Positions 32,996 to 42,235 of a stretch of 52,555 nucleotides of DNA are shown here, in pieces. A program made the translations under genes and the position numbers. Positions within the stretch are counted from its first letter, which is position 1, and each line of letters begins with the position of its first letter. The DNA comes from Betaproteobacteria bacterium (lineage in GTDB: Bacteria > Pseudomonadota > Gammaproteobacteria > Burkholderiales > SG8-39), in assembly GCA_025356085.1 (NCBI GenBank), contig JANXUV010000179.1:1-52555 (forward strand), read 5' to 3'. The notes under the pieces are model-generated. The model had not been told where the DNA came from, made no database searches, and was given only the letters and a program-made list of their open reading frames with translations.

Positions 32996-34664
32996 AAGCT
33001 GCCTTCTTTTCGTCGCGCAACGCCCGGCGCAGGATCTTGCCGACGTTGGTCTTCGGCAGCTCGGCGCGGAATTCGATATGCTTCGGCATCTTGTAGCCGG
33101 TCAGGTTCTTGCGGCAGTGATCGAGCACCGCCTGCTCGGTGAGCGCCGGATCTTTCTTCACCACGAACACCTTGGGCACTTCGCCGGATTTCTCGTCCGG
33201 CACGCCGATGGCGCAGCATTCGAGCACGCCGGGGCAGGCGGCCACCACGTCCTCCAGCTCGTTCGGGTACACGTTGAAACCCGACACCAGGATCATGTCC
33301 TTCTTTCGATCCACGATCTTCACGTAGCCGCGCTCGTCCATGACGCCGATGTCGCCGGTCTTGAAGGCGCCGTCCTTCGCCATCACCTTGGCGGTTTCCT
33401 CCGGGCGCTGCCAGTAGCCCTGCATCACCTGCGGGCCGGCGATGCAGATCTCGCCCACCTGACCCACCGCGAGGATGTTCTCGTCGTCGTCGCGGATGGT
33501 GATGATGGTGCTCGGCACCGGCAGGCCGATGGTGCCGCTGAACTCCGTGATATCCACCGGGTTGGTGGTCGCCACGGGCGAGGTTTCGGTGAGGCCGTAG
33601 CCCTCGAGGATCGGCACCCCGGTCGCCTGCTTCCAGCGCTCAGCCACCGCCTTCTGCATCGCCATGCCGCCGGCCGAGGCAAGCCGCAAACGCGAGAAGT
33701 CGATGCCGGAGAATCCCGGGTGGTTCAGCAGCGCGTTGTAGAGCGTGTTCAGGCCGCTGATGGCGGTGAAGCGGTTGTTGGTGAGCTCCTTGATGAAGCC
33801 CGGGATGTCGCGCGGGTTCGGGATCAGCAGGCAGCAGCCGCCGTCGCGCAGCATGAACAGGCAATTGCAGGTCAGCGCGTAGATGTGGTAGAGCGGCAGC
33901 GGCGCGACCATGACGAGCGGGTCGTCTTCCTTGCGCGTCGGCGAGAACCAGGCCGAGACCTGCTCCATGTTGGCGATGATGTTCCGGTGCAGGAGCACCG
34001 CGCCTTTCGACACGCCGGTGGTGCCGCCGGTGTACTGCAGGAAGGCGATGTCCTCCGGCCCGACGTCGACCTTCTTCATCTGCATGCCCGCGCCCTGGCG
34101 GATGGCGTCGTTGAAGCGGACCGCGCCAGGCAGGTTGAACGCCGGCACCAGCTTCTTGACGTTGCGCACCACGAAATTGACCAGCAGTCCCTTCACGCCG
34201 AGCAGGTCGCCCAGGCTGGCGACGACGATGTGCTTGACCGGCGTCTTCGGCAGCACCTGTTCGAGCGTGGTGGCGAAGTTCTCGAGAATCACGATCGCCT
34301 CGGCGCCGGAATCCTTGAGTTGGTGCTCGAGTTCGCGCGGCGTGTAGAGCGGATTGACGTTCACCACCGTGTAGCCGGCGCGCAGGATGCCGAACACCGC
34401 CGCCGGGTACTGCAGCACGTTCGGCATCATCACCGCCACGCGCGCGCCCTTGGCGAGCCCCTTGGACTGCAGCCAGGCGCCGAAATTGGTCGACAGCCGG
34501 TCGACGTCGCCGAAGTTGATGGTCTTGCCCATGCAGATGTAGGCGGGCCGGTCGCGGTACTTGCCGATGTTCTCGTCGATCAGGTGCGGGATCGAGCGGT
34601 AGGCGTTGACGTTGATCTCCGCGGGCACGCCCTTGGGATAGCTCTTCAGCCAGATTTTTTCCAT
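32994..34664 (-). CDS. fadD: long-chain-fatty-acid--CoA ligase
   Basis: MEKIWLKSYPKGVPAEINVNAYRSIPHLIDENIGKYRDRPAYICMGKTINFGDVDRLS; LQYTGGTTGVSKGAVLLHRN; GFNVYPNELEDVVAACPGVLECCAIGVPD. Confidence 0.94.
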   Translation of the reverse strand: MEKIWLKSYPKGVPAEINVNAYRSIPHLIDENIGKYRDRPAYICMGKTINFGDVDRLSTNFGAWLQSKGLAKGARVAVMMPNVLQYPAAVFGILRAGYTVVNVNPLYTPRELEHQLKDSGAEAIVILENFATTLEQVLPKTPVKHIVVASLGDLLGVKGLLVNFVVRNVKKLVPAFNLPGAVRFNDAIRQGAGMQMKKVDVGPEDIAFLQYTGGTTGVSKGAVLLHRNIIANMEQVSAWFSPTRKEDDPLVMVAPLPLYHIYALTCNCLFMLRDGGCCLLIPNPRDIPGFIKELTNNRFTAISGLNTLYNALLNHPGFSGIDFSRLRLASAGGMAMQKAVAERWKQATGVPILEGYGLTETSPVATTNPVDITEFSGTIGLPVPSTIITIRDDDENILAVGQVGEICIAGPQVMQGYWQRPEETAKVMAKDGAFKTGDIGVMDERGYVKIVDRKKDMILVSGFNVYPNELEDVVAACPGVLECCAIGVPDEKSGEVPKVFVVKKDPALTEQAVLDHCRKNLTGYKMPKHIEFRAELPKTNVGKILRRALRDEKKAA

Positions 34665-34693
34665 CGGGGACTCCTCCTGCGGAAGATTCTAGC

Positions 34694-35905
34694 CTAGCGA
34701 GCTCCCGCAAAGACACGCACCACTATCGGCGCGGCAAGGCAGCCTGCGCCAATGGCGACATAGGCCCAGATCCAGGCCGCGGCGCTCGCCTCGCCGCCAC
34801 CCAGATCGAGCGCCAGGCCGAACAGCGACGGCCCGAGCATGCCGCCGGCGAATCCCGCCAGCGAATACAGGCCGAGCGCCGCCCCGCGCAACTCGGGCGG
34901 CACGGCGCCGACCAGGCCCGCGGTCAGGGTGCCCGAATCCGCCATTACGAACAGCGCGTGCAGCATCAGCAGCGCCAGCACCACCGGCCAGTACGCCGGC
35001 GCGGCAACCGCCAGCACGATGCCGGCGGCGCCGGAGGCGACCATGGCGATCTGGATCCAGCGCCCCCGGCCCATGCGCATCGCCACTTCATTGCCGAGGA
35101 TGGAAGACGGCACCGCGCCGAGGTTCACCGCCGCCGCGATGGCGGCGAGGTTCCACGGAAATTCCCCGCCCGGCGCCTGCAGGCTGGCCGAATAGGCGAG
35201 AAAAGCCACCATCCAGCCGCGCGAGCCGAACAGTTCAATGCAGTGCGCCGCGTAGCCGAGCGTAAAGCCCGCGGCCGCGCGGTTCGACAGGACCTTGCGC
35301 CACGCGGCAACGGGGAACAGGGTGGCCAGCGAGAAATTGATTTGTTTGCTTTCCTGAACTTCCGCTTTTTTGACAAAAACGAAAACAATTACCCCCGCAA
35401 GCAACGGCCCCAACGCAGACACCACGAACGCCCAGCGCCAGCCCTGCGTCGCCGCCAGGATGCCGGCCAGCGCCAGCGACAGCGCGGTGCCGACGCCGAA
35501 GAACGAGGTATAGAAGGAAATGTAGCGGCTCTGCAGCGGGCCGCTGACGCGGTCCGAGAGCAGGCGCAGACCCGGCATGTAGCTCGCGGCCACGCCCGCG
35601 CCGAGCAGCGCCTGGAACAAAGCGGCGCTCGCCAGCCCCTGCGCCGCGAAGCCGAACCCCGCCTCGCCGACGACCGCGAGCAGGCTGCCCGCGAGGTAGA
35701 CCTTGCGCCCGTCCACGCGATCGGTAAGCGCGGTCCAGTAAGAGACGGTCGCGATGTAGCCGAGAAAGAATGCGCTGCCGATCAGGCCGGCCTCGGTGTT
35801 GCTCAACCGCCAGAGATCGCGCAGCTCCGGCAGCAGCGCCGCATAGGTCGCGAATCCCAGCATCGACAGGATGTGAGACCCGATGAGAACGTAGGCAGGG
35901 TTAAT
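34694..35905 (-). CDS. MFS transporter; start codon non-canonical (best candidate ATT at 35905-35903)
   Basis: Track start ATG 35863 lies inside TM1. In-frame upstream residues INPAYVLIGSHILSMLGFATYAALLPELRDLW complete TM1, but no ATG/GTG/TTG occurs before the ECH stop TAA. Confidence 0.75.
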   Translation of the reverse strand: MNPAYVLIGSHILSMLGFATYAALLPELRDLWRLSNTEAGLIGSAFFLGYIATVSYWTALTDRVDGRKVYLAGSLLAVVGEAGFGFAAQGLASAALFQALLGAGVAASYMPGLRLLSDRVSGPLQSRYISFYTSFFGVGTALSLALAGILAATQGWRWAFVVSALGPLLAGVIVFVFVKKAEVQESKQINFSLATLFPVAAWRKVLSNRAAAGFTLGYAAHCIELFGSRGWMVAFLAYSASLQAPGGEFPWNLAAIAAAVNLGAVPSSILGNEVAMRMGRGRWIQIAMVASGAAGIVLAVAAPAYWPVVLALLMLHALFVMADSGTLTAGLVGAVPPELRGAALGLYSLAGFAGGMLGPSLFGLALDLGGGEASAAAWIWAYVAIGAGCLAAPIVVRVFAGAR

Positions 35906-35923
35906 AAGGAACGCGCTCGCGCG

Positions 35924-36700
35924 TTAGCGGTTCTTAAACTTCGGTTTTCTTTTTTCAACGAACGCGGCCATGCCCTCTTTCTGATCTTCAAGCGCAAACG
36001 CAGCATGGAACAGCCGCCGCTCGAACAGCACGCCTTCCGACAACGTGCTTTCATAGGCGCGGTTGATGGATTCCTTGATCATCATCGTCGCGGGTAGCGA
36101 ACATGAGGCGATTTTCTCCGCCACCGCCATCGCCTCCTCCATCAGCTTGTCGTTGGGCACCACGCGCGACACCAGGCCGGCGCGCTCGGCTTCCGCCGCA
36201 TCCATCATGCGCGCGGTGAGGCACAGGTCCATCGCCTTGGCCTTGCCGACCGCGCGCGGCAGCCGCTGGGTGCCGCCCGAGCCGGGCAGCACGCCGAGGT
36301 TGATCTCGGGCTGGCCGAACTTCGCGCTCTCGGCGGCGATGATGATGTCGCACATCATGGCCACCTCGCAGCCGCCCCCCAGCGCGTAACCCGCCACCGC
36401 GGCGATCACCGGCTTGCGCACGTTGCGGATATGTTCCCAGTCGCGCGTGATGTAGTTGGACATGAACGCGTGCTGGAAGTCGAAATCCTTCATCGCGCCG
36501 ATGTCGGCGCCGGCGGCGAAAGCCTTGTCGTTGCCCGCGATCAGGATCGCGCCGATGTTGTCGTCGGCATCGAAGGCGTAGAGCGCGGCGCCCAGCTCCT
36601 GCATGAGCTTCGGCGCCAGCGCGTTCAGCTGCTTCGGCCGGTTGAGCGTGACCAGCCCGACGCGCCCTTTCACTTCGGTCAGGATGAATTCGTAGCCCAT
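35924..36700 (-). CDS. enoyl-CoA hydratase (PaaF/Crt-like)
   Basis: [96 protein letters not shown]. Confidence 0.93.
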   Translation of the reverse strand: MGYEFILTEVKGRVGLVTLNRPKQLNALAPKLMQELGAALYAFDADDNIGAILIAGNDKAFAAGADIGAMKDFDFQHAFMSNYITRDWEHIRNVRKPVIAAVAGYALGGGCEVAMMCDIIIAAESAKFGQPEINLGVLPGSGGTQRLPRAVGKAKAMDLCLTARMMDAAEAERAGLVSRVVPNDKLMEEAMAVAEKIASCSLPATMMIKESINRAYESTLSEGVLFERRLFHAAFALEDQKEGMAAFVEKRKPKFKNR

Positions 36701-36727
36701 GGGAAAGATTTTAGCTAAGCTTTGCCC

Positions 36728-37507
36728 ATGGAACCCCTACTCGTTTCGATGGACGCCGGCGTGCTGACGCTCACGCTCAACCGCCCGGACACCCTGAACG
36801 CATTCACCACCGCCATGCACGCGGGGCTCGCCGCGGCCATGACGCGGGCCGAAACGGAAGCCGCGGTGCGCTGCGTGCTGATCACCGGCGCCGGGCGCGG
36901 CTTCTGCGCCGGACAGGACCTGTCGGAGCGCGACATGAACGCCGTTGATATCGACATGGGCGCCGGACTGGATGCGCGCTACAACCCGCTCGTCAGGCGC
37001 ATGCACGCGCTGCGCAAGCCCATCGTCTGCGCGGTGAACGGCGTGGCCGCCGGCGCCGGCGCCAATTTCGCGCTCGCCTGCGATATCGTGATCGCGGCGC
37101 GCTCGGCCTCCTTCATCCAGGCCTTCGTGAAAATCGGCCTGGTGCCGGACTGCGGCGGCAGCTACTTCCTGCCCCGCCTCGCCGGCACCCAGCGCGCGAT
37201 GGCGCTCGCCATGACCGGCGACCGGCTCTCGGCTGCGGACGCGGAGCGCTGGGGCCTGATCTGGAAATGCGTGGACGATGCGCAGCTGAAAGAGGAATCT
37301 GGAAAGCTCGCGCGCAGCCTGGCGAGCGGCCCGACCAGGTCGCTTGGCCTCATCAAGAAAGCCATCTACGACTCCGCCCACAACGACCTGGCGGCGCAGC
37401 TCGACCTCGAACGCGACCTGCAGCACGAAGCCGGCAAGGGCAAGGACTTCCGCGAAGGCGTAAAGGCGTTCCTCGAGAAGCGCAAGCCTTCTTTCACGGG
37501 TCAATGA
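36728..37507 (+). CDS. paaG: 2-(1,2-epoxy-1,2-dihydrophenyl)acetyl-CoA isomerase / enoyl-CoA hydratase PaaG-like
   Basis: [90 protein letters not shown] at 36722 also possible. Confidence 0.88.
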   Translation: MEPLLVSMDAGVLTLTLNRPDTLNAFTTAMHAGLAAAMTRAETEAAVRCVLITGAGRGFCAGQDLSERDMNAVDIDMGAGLDARYNPLVRRMHALRKPIVCAVNGVAAGAGANFALACDIVIAARSASFIQAFVKIGLVPDCGGSYFLPRLAGTQRAMALAMTGDRLSAADAERWGLIWKCVDDAQLKEESGKLARSLASGPTRSLGLIKKAIYDSAHNDLAAQLDLERDLQHEAGKGKDFREGVKAFLEKRKPSFTGQ

Positions 37508-38769
37508 AGAGATTTCCGCTAGAAGCAATCGAGAAGGCCTCGCGCAAGAAGCTGCGCGACCTGCAGCTCGCGCGGCTGAAGTGGTCGCTGAAGCGCGCCT
37601 ATGAGCGCGTGCCGCACTACAAGAAGAAGTTCGACGCCGCGGGCGTGAAGCCCAGGGACCTGAAGACGCTGGCGGATCTCTCTAAATTCCCGTTCACCGC
37701 CAAGGCCGACCTGCGCGACACCTACCCCTTCGGCATGTTCGCGGTGCCGATGGATAAAGTCGTACGCATCCACGCTTCCTCGGGCACCACCGGCAAGCCG
37801 ACGGTGGTCGGCTACACGAAGAAGGACATCGACACCTGGAGCCACCTGATGGCGCGCTCGATGCGCGCCGCAGGCGCGCGGCCGGGCGACAAGGTGCATA
37901 ACGCCTATGGCTATGGGTTGTTCACCGGCGGCCTGGGCGCGCATTACGGCGCCGAGCGCCTGGGCCTGGCGACGATCCCGGTGTCGGGCGGCATGACCGA
38001 GCGCCAGGTGCAGCTGATCCGCGATTTCAAGCCCGAGATCATCATGGTGACGCCCTCCTACATGCTGGCGATAGCCGACGAGATGGAGCGCCAGGGCTTT
38101 GACCCGAAAAAATCCAGCCTGCGCATCGGCATCTTTGGCGCCGAGCCCTGGACGGATGAATTGAGAAAGCAGATCGAAAAAAGAATCTCCCTGCAGGCCA
38201 TCGATCTTTATGGCCTGTCGGAAGTGATGGGCCCCGGCGTGGCGGCCGAATGCATCGAGACCAAGGACGGCCCGACCATCTGGGAAGACCATTTCTATCC
38301 CGAGATCGTCGATCCGGTGACGGGCGAAGTCCTGCCCGACGGAGAGCAGGGCGAACTCGTCTTCACCTCGCTCACCAAGGAAGCGCTGCCGGTGATCCGC
38401 TACCGCACGCGCGACCTCACGCGCCTGCTGCCCGGCACCGCGCGCACCATGCGCCGCATGGCGCGCATCACCGGCCGCTCGGACGACATGCTGATCATCC
38501 GCGGCGTCAACCTGTTCCCCTCGCAGATCGAGGAACTGATTCTCAAACAGGGCCTCAGCCCGCACTACGTGCTGGAACTTTCCAAGCAGGGGCCGCTGGA
38601 TCACCTGACGGTGCTGGTGGAGACGGAAGACCGGACCGCCGCGGGAAAATTGCAGCACGACATCAAGTCCACCATCGGCGTCAGCGCGGAGGTGAAAGCC
38701 GTTGCCGCGGGCACCATCGAGCGCTCCATCGGCAAAGCCAAGCGCGTCATCGACAAGAGACCCACATGA
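37504..38769 (+). CDS. paaK: phenylacetate-CoA ligase-like adenylate-forming enzyme
   Basis: ATGA overlap with paaG; HASSGTTGKPTVVGYTKKDIDTWSHLMARSMRAAGARPGDKVHNAYGYGLFTGGLGAHYGAERLG; DLYGLSEVMGPGVAAECIETKDGPTIWEDHFYPEIVDP. Confidence 0.93.
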   Translation: MKRFPLEAIEKASRKKLRDLQLARLKWSLKRAYERVPHYKKKFDAAGVKPRDLKTLADLSKFPFTAKADLRDTYPFGMFAVPMDKVVRIHASSGTTGKPTVVGYTKKDIDTWSHLMARSMRAAGARPGDKVHNAYGYGLFTGGLGAHYGAERLGLATIPVSGGMTERQVQLIRDFKPEIIMVTPSYMLAIADEMERQGFDPKKSSLRIGIFGAEPWTDELRKQIEKRISLQAIDLYGLSEVMGPGVAAECIETKDGPTIWEDHFYPEIVDPVTGEVLPDGEQGELVFTSLTKEALPVIRYRTRDLTRLLPGTARTMRRMARITGRSDDMLIIRGVNLFPSQIEELILKQGLSPHYVLELSKQGPLDHLTVLVETEDRTAAGKLQHDIKSTIGVSAEVKAVAAGTIERSIGKAKRVIDKRPT

Positions 38770-39779
38770 GATTTCCGGCCGCCCTGCTTTTCTTCATGGC
38801 ACTGGCGGCGCAGGCAGCCGTCGGCGTTGCGGAACTCCCGGGTCTCGCCGGCGACGGCCCGGTCACCGTGTTTTATCCAACCAGCGGCACCGTGCAAGCG
38901 TTGAAGCGCGGACCGTTCACGATCCAGGCCGCGGAGAACGCGGCGCCCGTCGCCGGCAACGGCAGGCTGGTCGTGGTGTCGCACGGTTCGGGCGGATCGG
39001 CGTGGACCTACAGCGACCTCGCGCGCGCGCTGGTCGAGGCGGGCTTCGTGGTGGCGATGCCGCTGCATCGCGGCGACAACTACGCGGACATGAGCGAAGT
39101 CGGGCCGCCCAGCTGGCGGCGCCGTCCCGCCGAAGTTTCGCGTGCCATCGACGCGATGGCGCGCGACGCTCGCTTCGCGACGCTGCTGCGGCTGGACAAG
39201 GTGGGCATGTACGGCATGTCCGCGGGCGGCCACACGGCACTCACGCTCGCCGGTGGGCGCTGGTCGCCGGCCGTGCTCGCGCGGCACTGCGAAGCGCACA
39301 TCTCGGACGATTTCGCCACTTGCGTCGGCCTGAGCACCAGCCTCAAAGGCGATATGTTCGACGGCACGCGCAAGACCATCTCGCTATGGGTCATCTCCTG
39401 GCGGCTGAGCGACGCGACGTGGCAGACCTACAGCGACCCGCGCGTGAAAGCCGTGGTGGCGGGCGTGCCCTTCGCGGCCGATTTCGACTTTGCCTCGCTC
39501 GCGACCCCGCGCGTACCGCTCGGGCTCGTCATCGCGGGCAAGGACATCTGGCTGACGCCGCGCTTCCACGTCGGCGCGGTGCGCGCGGCGTGCAAGGCCT
39601 GCGAGCTGGTGGCAGATATCCCCAACGGCGGGCACGGCGCCCTCCTCTCGCCGATGCCGCCCGGCCTGACCGGACGCCTCGCCGAACTGATCAACGACCC
39701 GCCTGGTTTCGACCGCGGCGTGCTGCCGGAGGTCGACCGCAAGATCGCCGCATTCTTCAGCAGGCATCTGCTCCCTTAG
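38766..39779 (+). CDS. exported alpha/beta hydrolase (dienelactone-hydrolase/PAF-acetylhydrolase-like)
   Basis: ATGA overlap with paaK; signal MRFPAALLFFMALAAQAA; LVVVSHGSGGSAWTYSDLA; GMYGMSAGGHTALTLAGG. Confidence 0.82.
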   Translation: MRFPAALLFFMALAAQAAVGVAELPGLAGDGPVTVFYPTSGTVQALKRGPFTIQAAENAAPVAGNGRLVVVSHGSGGSAWTYSDLARALVEAGFVVAMPLHRGDNYADMSEVGPPSWRRRPAEVSRAIDAMARDARFATLLRLDKVGMYGMSAGGHTALTLAGGRWSPAVLARHCEAHISDDFATCVGLSTSLKGDMFDGTRKTISLWVISWRLSDATWQTYSDPRVKAVVAGVPFAADFDFASLATPRVPLGLVIAGKDIWLTPRFHVGAVRAACKACELVADIPNGGHGALLSPMPPGLTGRLAELINDPPGFDRGVLPEVDRKIAAFFSRHLLP

Positions 39780-39782
39780 TCA

Positions 39783-40739
39783 ATGGCGTTTGATCTCAGT
39801 CGCAAAGTGCTGGAGCGGGCGGCGCGACTCGTTCACGCCGCCATGCCGCCCACGCCGCAGCTGTCCTGGCCGCTGCTCAGCCAGCGCGCGGGCTGCGAGG
39901 TCTGGGTAAAGCACGAGAACCACACCGCCACCGGAGCGTTCAAGATCCGCGGCGGCATCGTGATGATCGACGCGCTCAAGCGCGCCGAGCCGAAGCTCGC
40001 CGGCGTGGTCAGCGCGACGCGCGGCAACCACGGCCAGAGCCTCGCCTGGTCGGGCCGCCGCCACGGCGTGCGCACGGTGATCGTGGTGCCGCAGGGCAAC
40101 AGCCGCGACAAGAATGCCGCGATGCGCGCCTGGGGCGCGGAGCTGGTCGAGCATGGCCGCGACTTCGACGAGGCGAAGGATCACGCCGCGAAGCTGGCGC
40201 GGGAACAGGGTTTGCAGTCCATCGGCCCATTCCACCCGGAACTGGTCGCCGGCGTCGGCAGCTATGCCTTTGAGCTGTTCTCGGCGGTCGCTGACCTGGA
40301 CGCGGTCTACGTGCCGATCGGCTGCGGCTCGGGCATCAGCGGCCTGATCGCCTGGCGCGATGCGCTCGGGCTGAAGACAAAAATCGTCGGCGTGGTGTCG
40401 GAGAATGCCGACTGTTATGCCTTGTCTTTCGAATCAAATGCTCTTATTGAAACCCCATCGGCGCTCACTTTCGCCGACGGTATGGCGGTGCGGGTGCCGG
40501 TGCCCGCGGCTCTCGACATCATCCGCGCCGGCGCTGAGCGCATCGTGCGCGTTTCCGACGACGAAGTGAAAGCCGCTGTGCGCTACTACTACAGCGACAC
40601 CCACAACCTCATCGAAGGCGCGGGCGCCGCGCCGCTGGCCGCGCTGCTGAAGGAAAAACCGAAATCCGGCCGCTTTGCCGTGATTGCGTCGGGCGGCAAC
40701 ATCGACCGCGAGGCCTACCTCGCCGTGTTGAGCGGTTAA
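39783..40739 (+). CDS. threonine/serine dehydratase-like PLP-dependent enzyme
   Basis: VWVKHENHTATGAFKIRGG (PLP-lysine motif), SATRGNHGQSLAWSGRRHG, VPIGCGSGISGLIAWRDALG. Confidence 0.9.
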   Translation: MAFDLSRKVLERAARLVHAAMPPTPQLSWPLLSQRAGCEVWVKHENHTATGAFKIRGGIVMIDALKRAEPKLAGVVSATRGNHGQSLAWSGRRHGVRTVIVVPQGNSRDKNAAMRAWGAELVEHGRDFDEAKDHAAKLAREQGLQSIGPFHPELVAGVGSYAFELFSAVADLDAVYVPIGCGSGISGLIAWRDALGLKTKIVGVVSENADCYALSFESNALIETPSALTFADGMAVRVPVPAALDIIRAGAERIVRVSDDEVKAAVRYYYSDTHNLIEGAGAAPLAALLKEKPKSGRFAVIASGGNIDREAYLAVLSG

Positions 40740-42235
40740 TCCGCCCAGCGCACGTTGCGCGCTGCCTGGGTGATGGCCTCGGCGTCCTCGGGCAACAGCA
40801 GACGGCGTTCCACGAGTTTCGCGGCGGCGGCGCTCACATTCGCCACATAGGTTTCGGGCGAGCCGTAGCGCGCCTTCACTACCGTAATCGGATAGGCCTC
40901 GTAGCCGGCGCTGAGACGGCAGGGATCCTTGTCGACTGTGTTCTGCAGGCCATGCGCACCCAGGGGCGCTTCCACGTCGGGCAGGCGCACGCCGCCGAGA
41001 ACGTTGCCGTCGCCGCCGCGCGCGGGCGCGAGCACCACGGCCTTCGCGAGGTGCGCAGGCGCGCGCAGCACGCTGGCGTCCACGGATTTCTCGCCGAGCG
41101 GCATCAGGGCGCTCGGCGGCGGCTCGGTGCCGCGCGCCACCCAGGCGTCCAGGTTCGCCATGGAGCTGCGCATGATCGGCCGGTAATCGAGGCGCGCGAG
41201 CGGCAGCGCGCAGTTGGCGTGCTTCTCGGTCGTGTTGAGCGAGTGCGAGGCGCCCGCGACGTCGTACATGCGCACGTTGGCGGGCAGCGGCACGTCGGCT
41301 GTGCCTTCGGCGCCGGTGCGCGCGAGCGAGGCGCGCAGACTGAGGTAGTCCGTGGTCATGTTGGTGACCACGATTTTCGGCAGCGGCTCCTTGCGCGCGC
41401 TCATCGCCGCGACGATGTCGGCATAGGTGAACGGCGCTTCCTGCACGCCGCGCATGTCCGGCCGCCCGAAATTCGGCGTCGGGCTGGCGTTGGCGGAAGC
41501 CGCGCCCTTGCCCGCTTCCAGTATGGGCATCTGCCCCGAGGCGCCGGCATGCAGGTGCAAGCCCGCGAACACCATGCGGCCGTTCACTGTGTTGTAGCCC
41601 TGCGAGAGGTAGGTGCGCAGGAAGCGCGCGGTCTGCGAGAAGCCCGTCGCGTAAGCGCGGTCCACCAGGCCCGCGACCGGATTCGGCCGACCCGCATCGT
41701 CGGCGCGCGCATCGCGCAGGAAGATGGCCACGTCGCGGATTGCGCCGAACGCGGCCGCCTCGATGTTGCGCTCCTCGCCGCTAGCGTCGCGGAACTTCGG
41801 TGGCATGAAGCCCTCACCGTATTCCCAGGTAACGCTGACGAGCGCGAAGCCATTGCGCTGCAGAAAGCCGGTGCCCGGCTCGGTGGCGCCGACGCCGGTC
41901 GCCGGCTCGCGCAGGCCGTTGTAAAGGGCGTGCGAGATGACGCGGCCGCGGTTGGGAACATCCAGCAGGAGCGCGCCGTTCGCCCGGGTTACGGGCACGA
42001 TCAGCAGCACGCGCGTCTCGTACGCGGCGCGCCCGCCCGGCGCCTTCTCGACGTCCGGAATACGGTCTTCGCGAACAAGCTCGCCCCGCACCTTCGCTTC
42101 GATGCGCTGGTAGTCGATGCCATTGAAGCGGCCATACGGTGACTGCTTCTCGATCTCGAAAAAGACCAGCCGCGCCTGCAGCGGCGCGGTGCAAAGAAAA
42201 AGGGCGGCCACACAAATGAGGCGGGCGATCGTCAT
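40736..42235 (-). CDS. exported alpha/beta hydrolase domain-containing protein
   Basis: ATG 42235 with signal MTIARLICVAALFLCTAPLQA; ATGFSQTARFLRTYLSQGYN (nucleophile elbow); GASHSLN. Track start 42457 runs into the ogt gene and is not used. Confidence 0.8.
   Translation of the reverse strand: MTIARLICVAALFLCTAPLQARLVFFEIEKQSPYGRFNGIDYQRIEAKVRGELVREDRIPDVEKAPGGRAAYETRVLLIVPVTRANGALLLDVPNRGRVISHALYNGLREPATGVGATEPGTGFLQRNGFALVSVTWEYGEGFMPPKFRDASGEERNIEAAAFGAIRDVAIFLRDARADDAGRPNPVAGLVDRAYATGFSQTARFLRTYLSQGYNTVNGRMVFAGLHLHAGASGQMPILEAGKGAASANASPTPNFGRPDMRGVQEAPFTYADIVAAMSARKEPLPKIVVTNMTTDYLSLRASLARTGAEGTADVPLPANVRMYDVAGASHSLNTTEKHANCALPLARLDYRPIMRSSMANLDAWVARGTEPPPSALMPLGEKSVDASVLRAPAHLAKAVVLAPARGGDGNVLGGVRLPDVEAPLGAHGLQNTVDKDPCRLSAGYEAYPITVVKARYGSPETYVANVSAAAAKLVERRLLLPEDAEAITQAARNVRWAD

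Noticed and set aside
32976-34697. 573-aa plus-strand ORF opposite fadD
   Set aside because: fadD motifs on the minus strand are unambiguous; the plus frame is a GC-driven open frame.
36701-36727. TTAGCTAA palindrome between the divergent ECH and paaG genes
   Set aside because: Only 8 bp in a short intergenic stretch; not distinguishable from chance.
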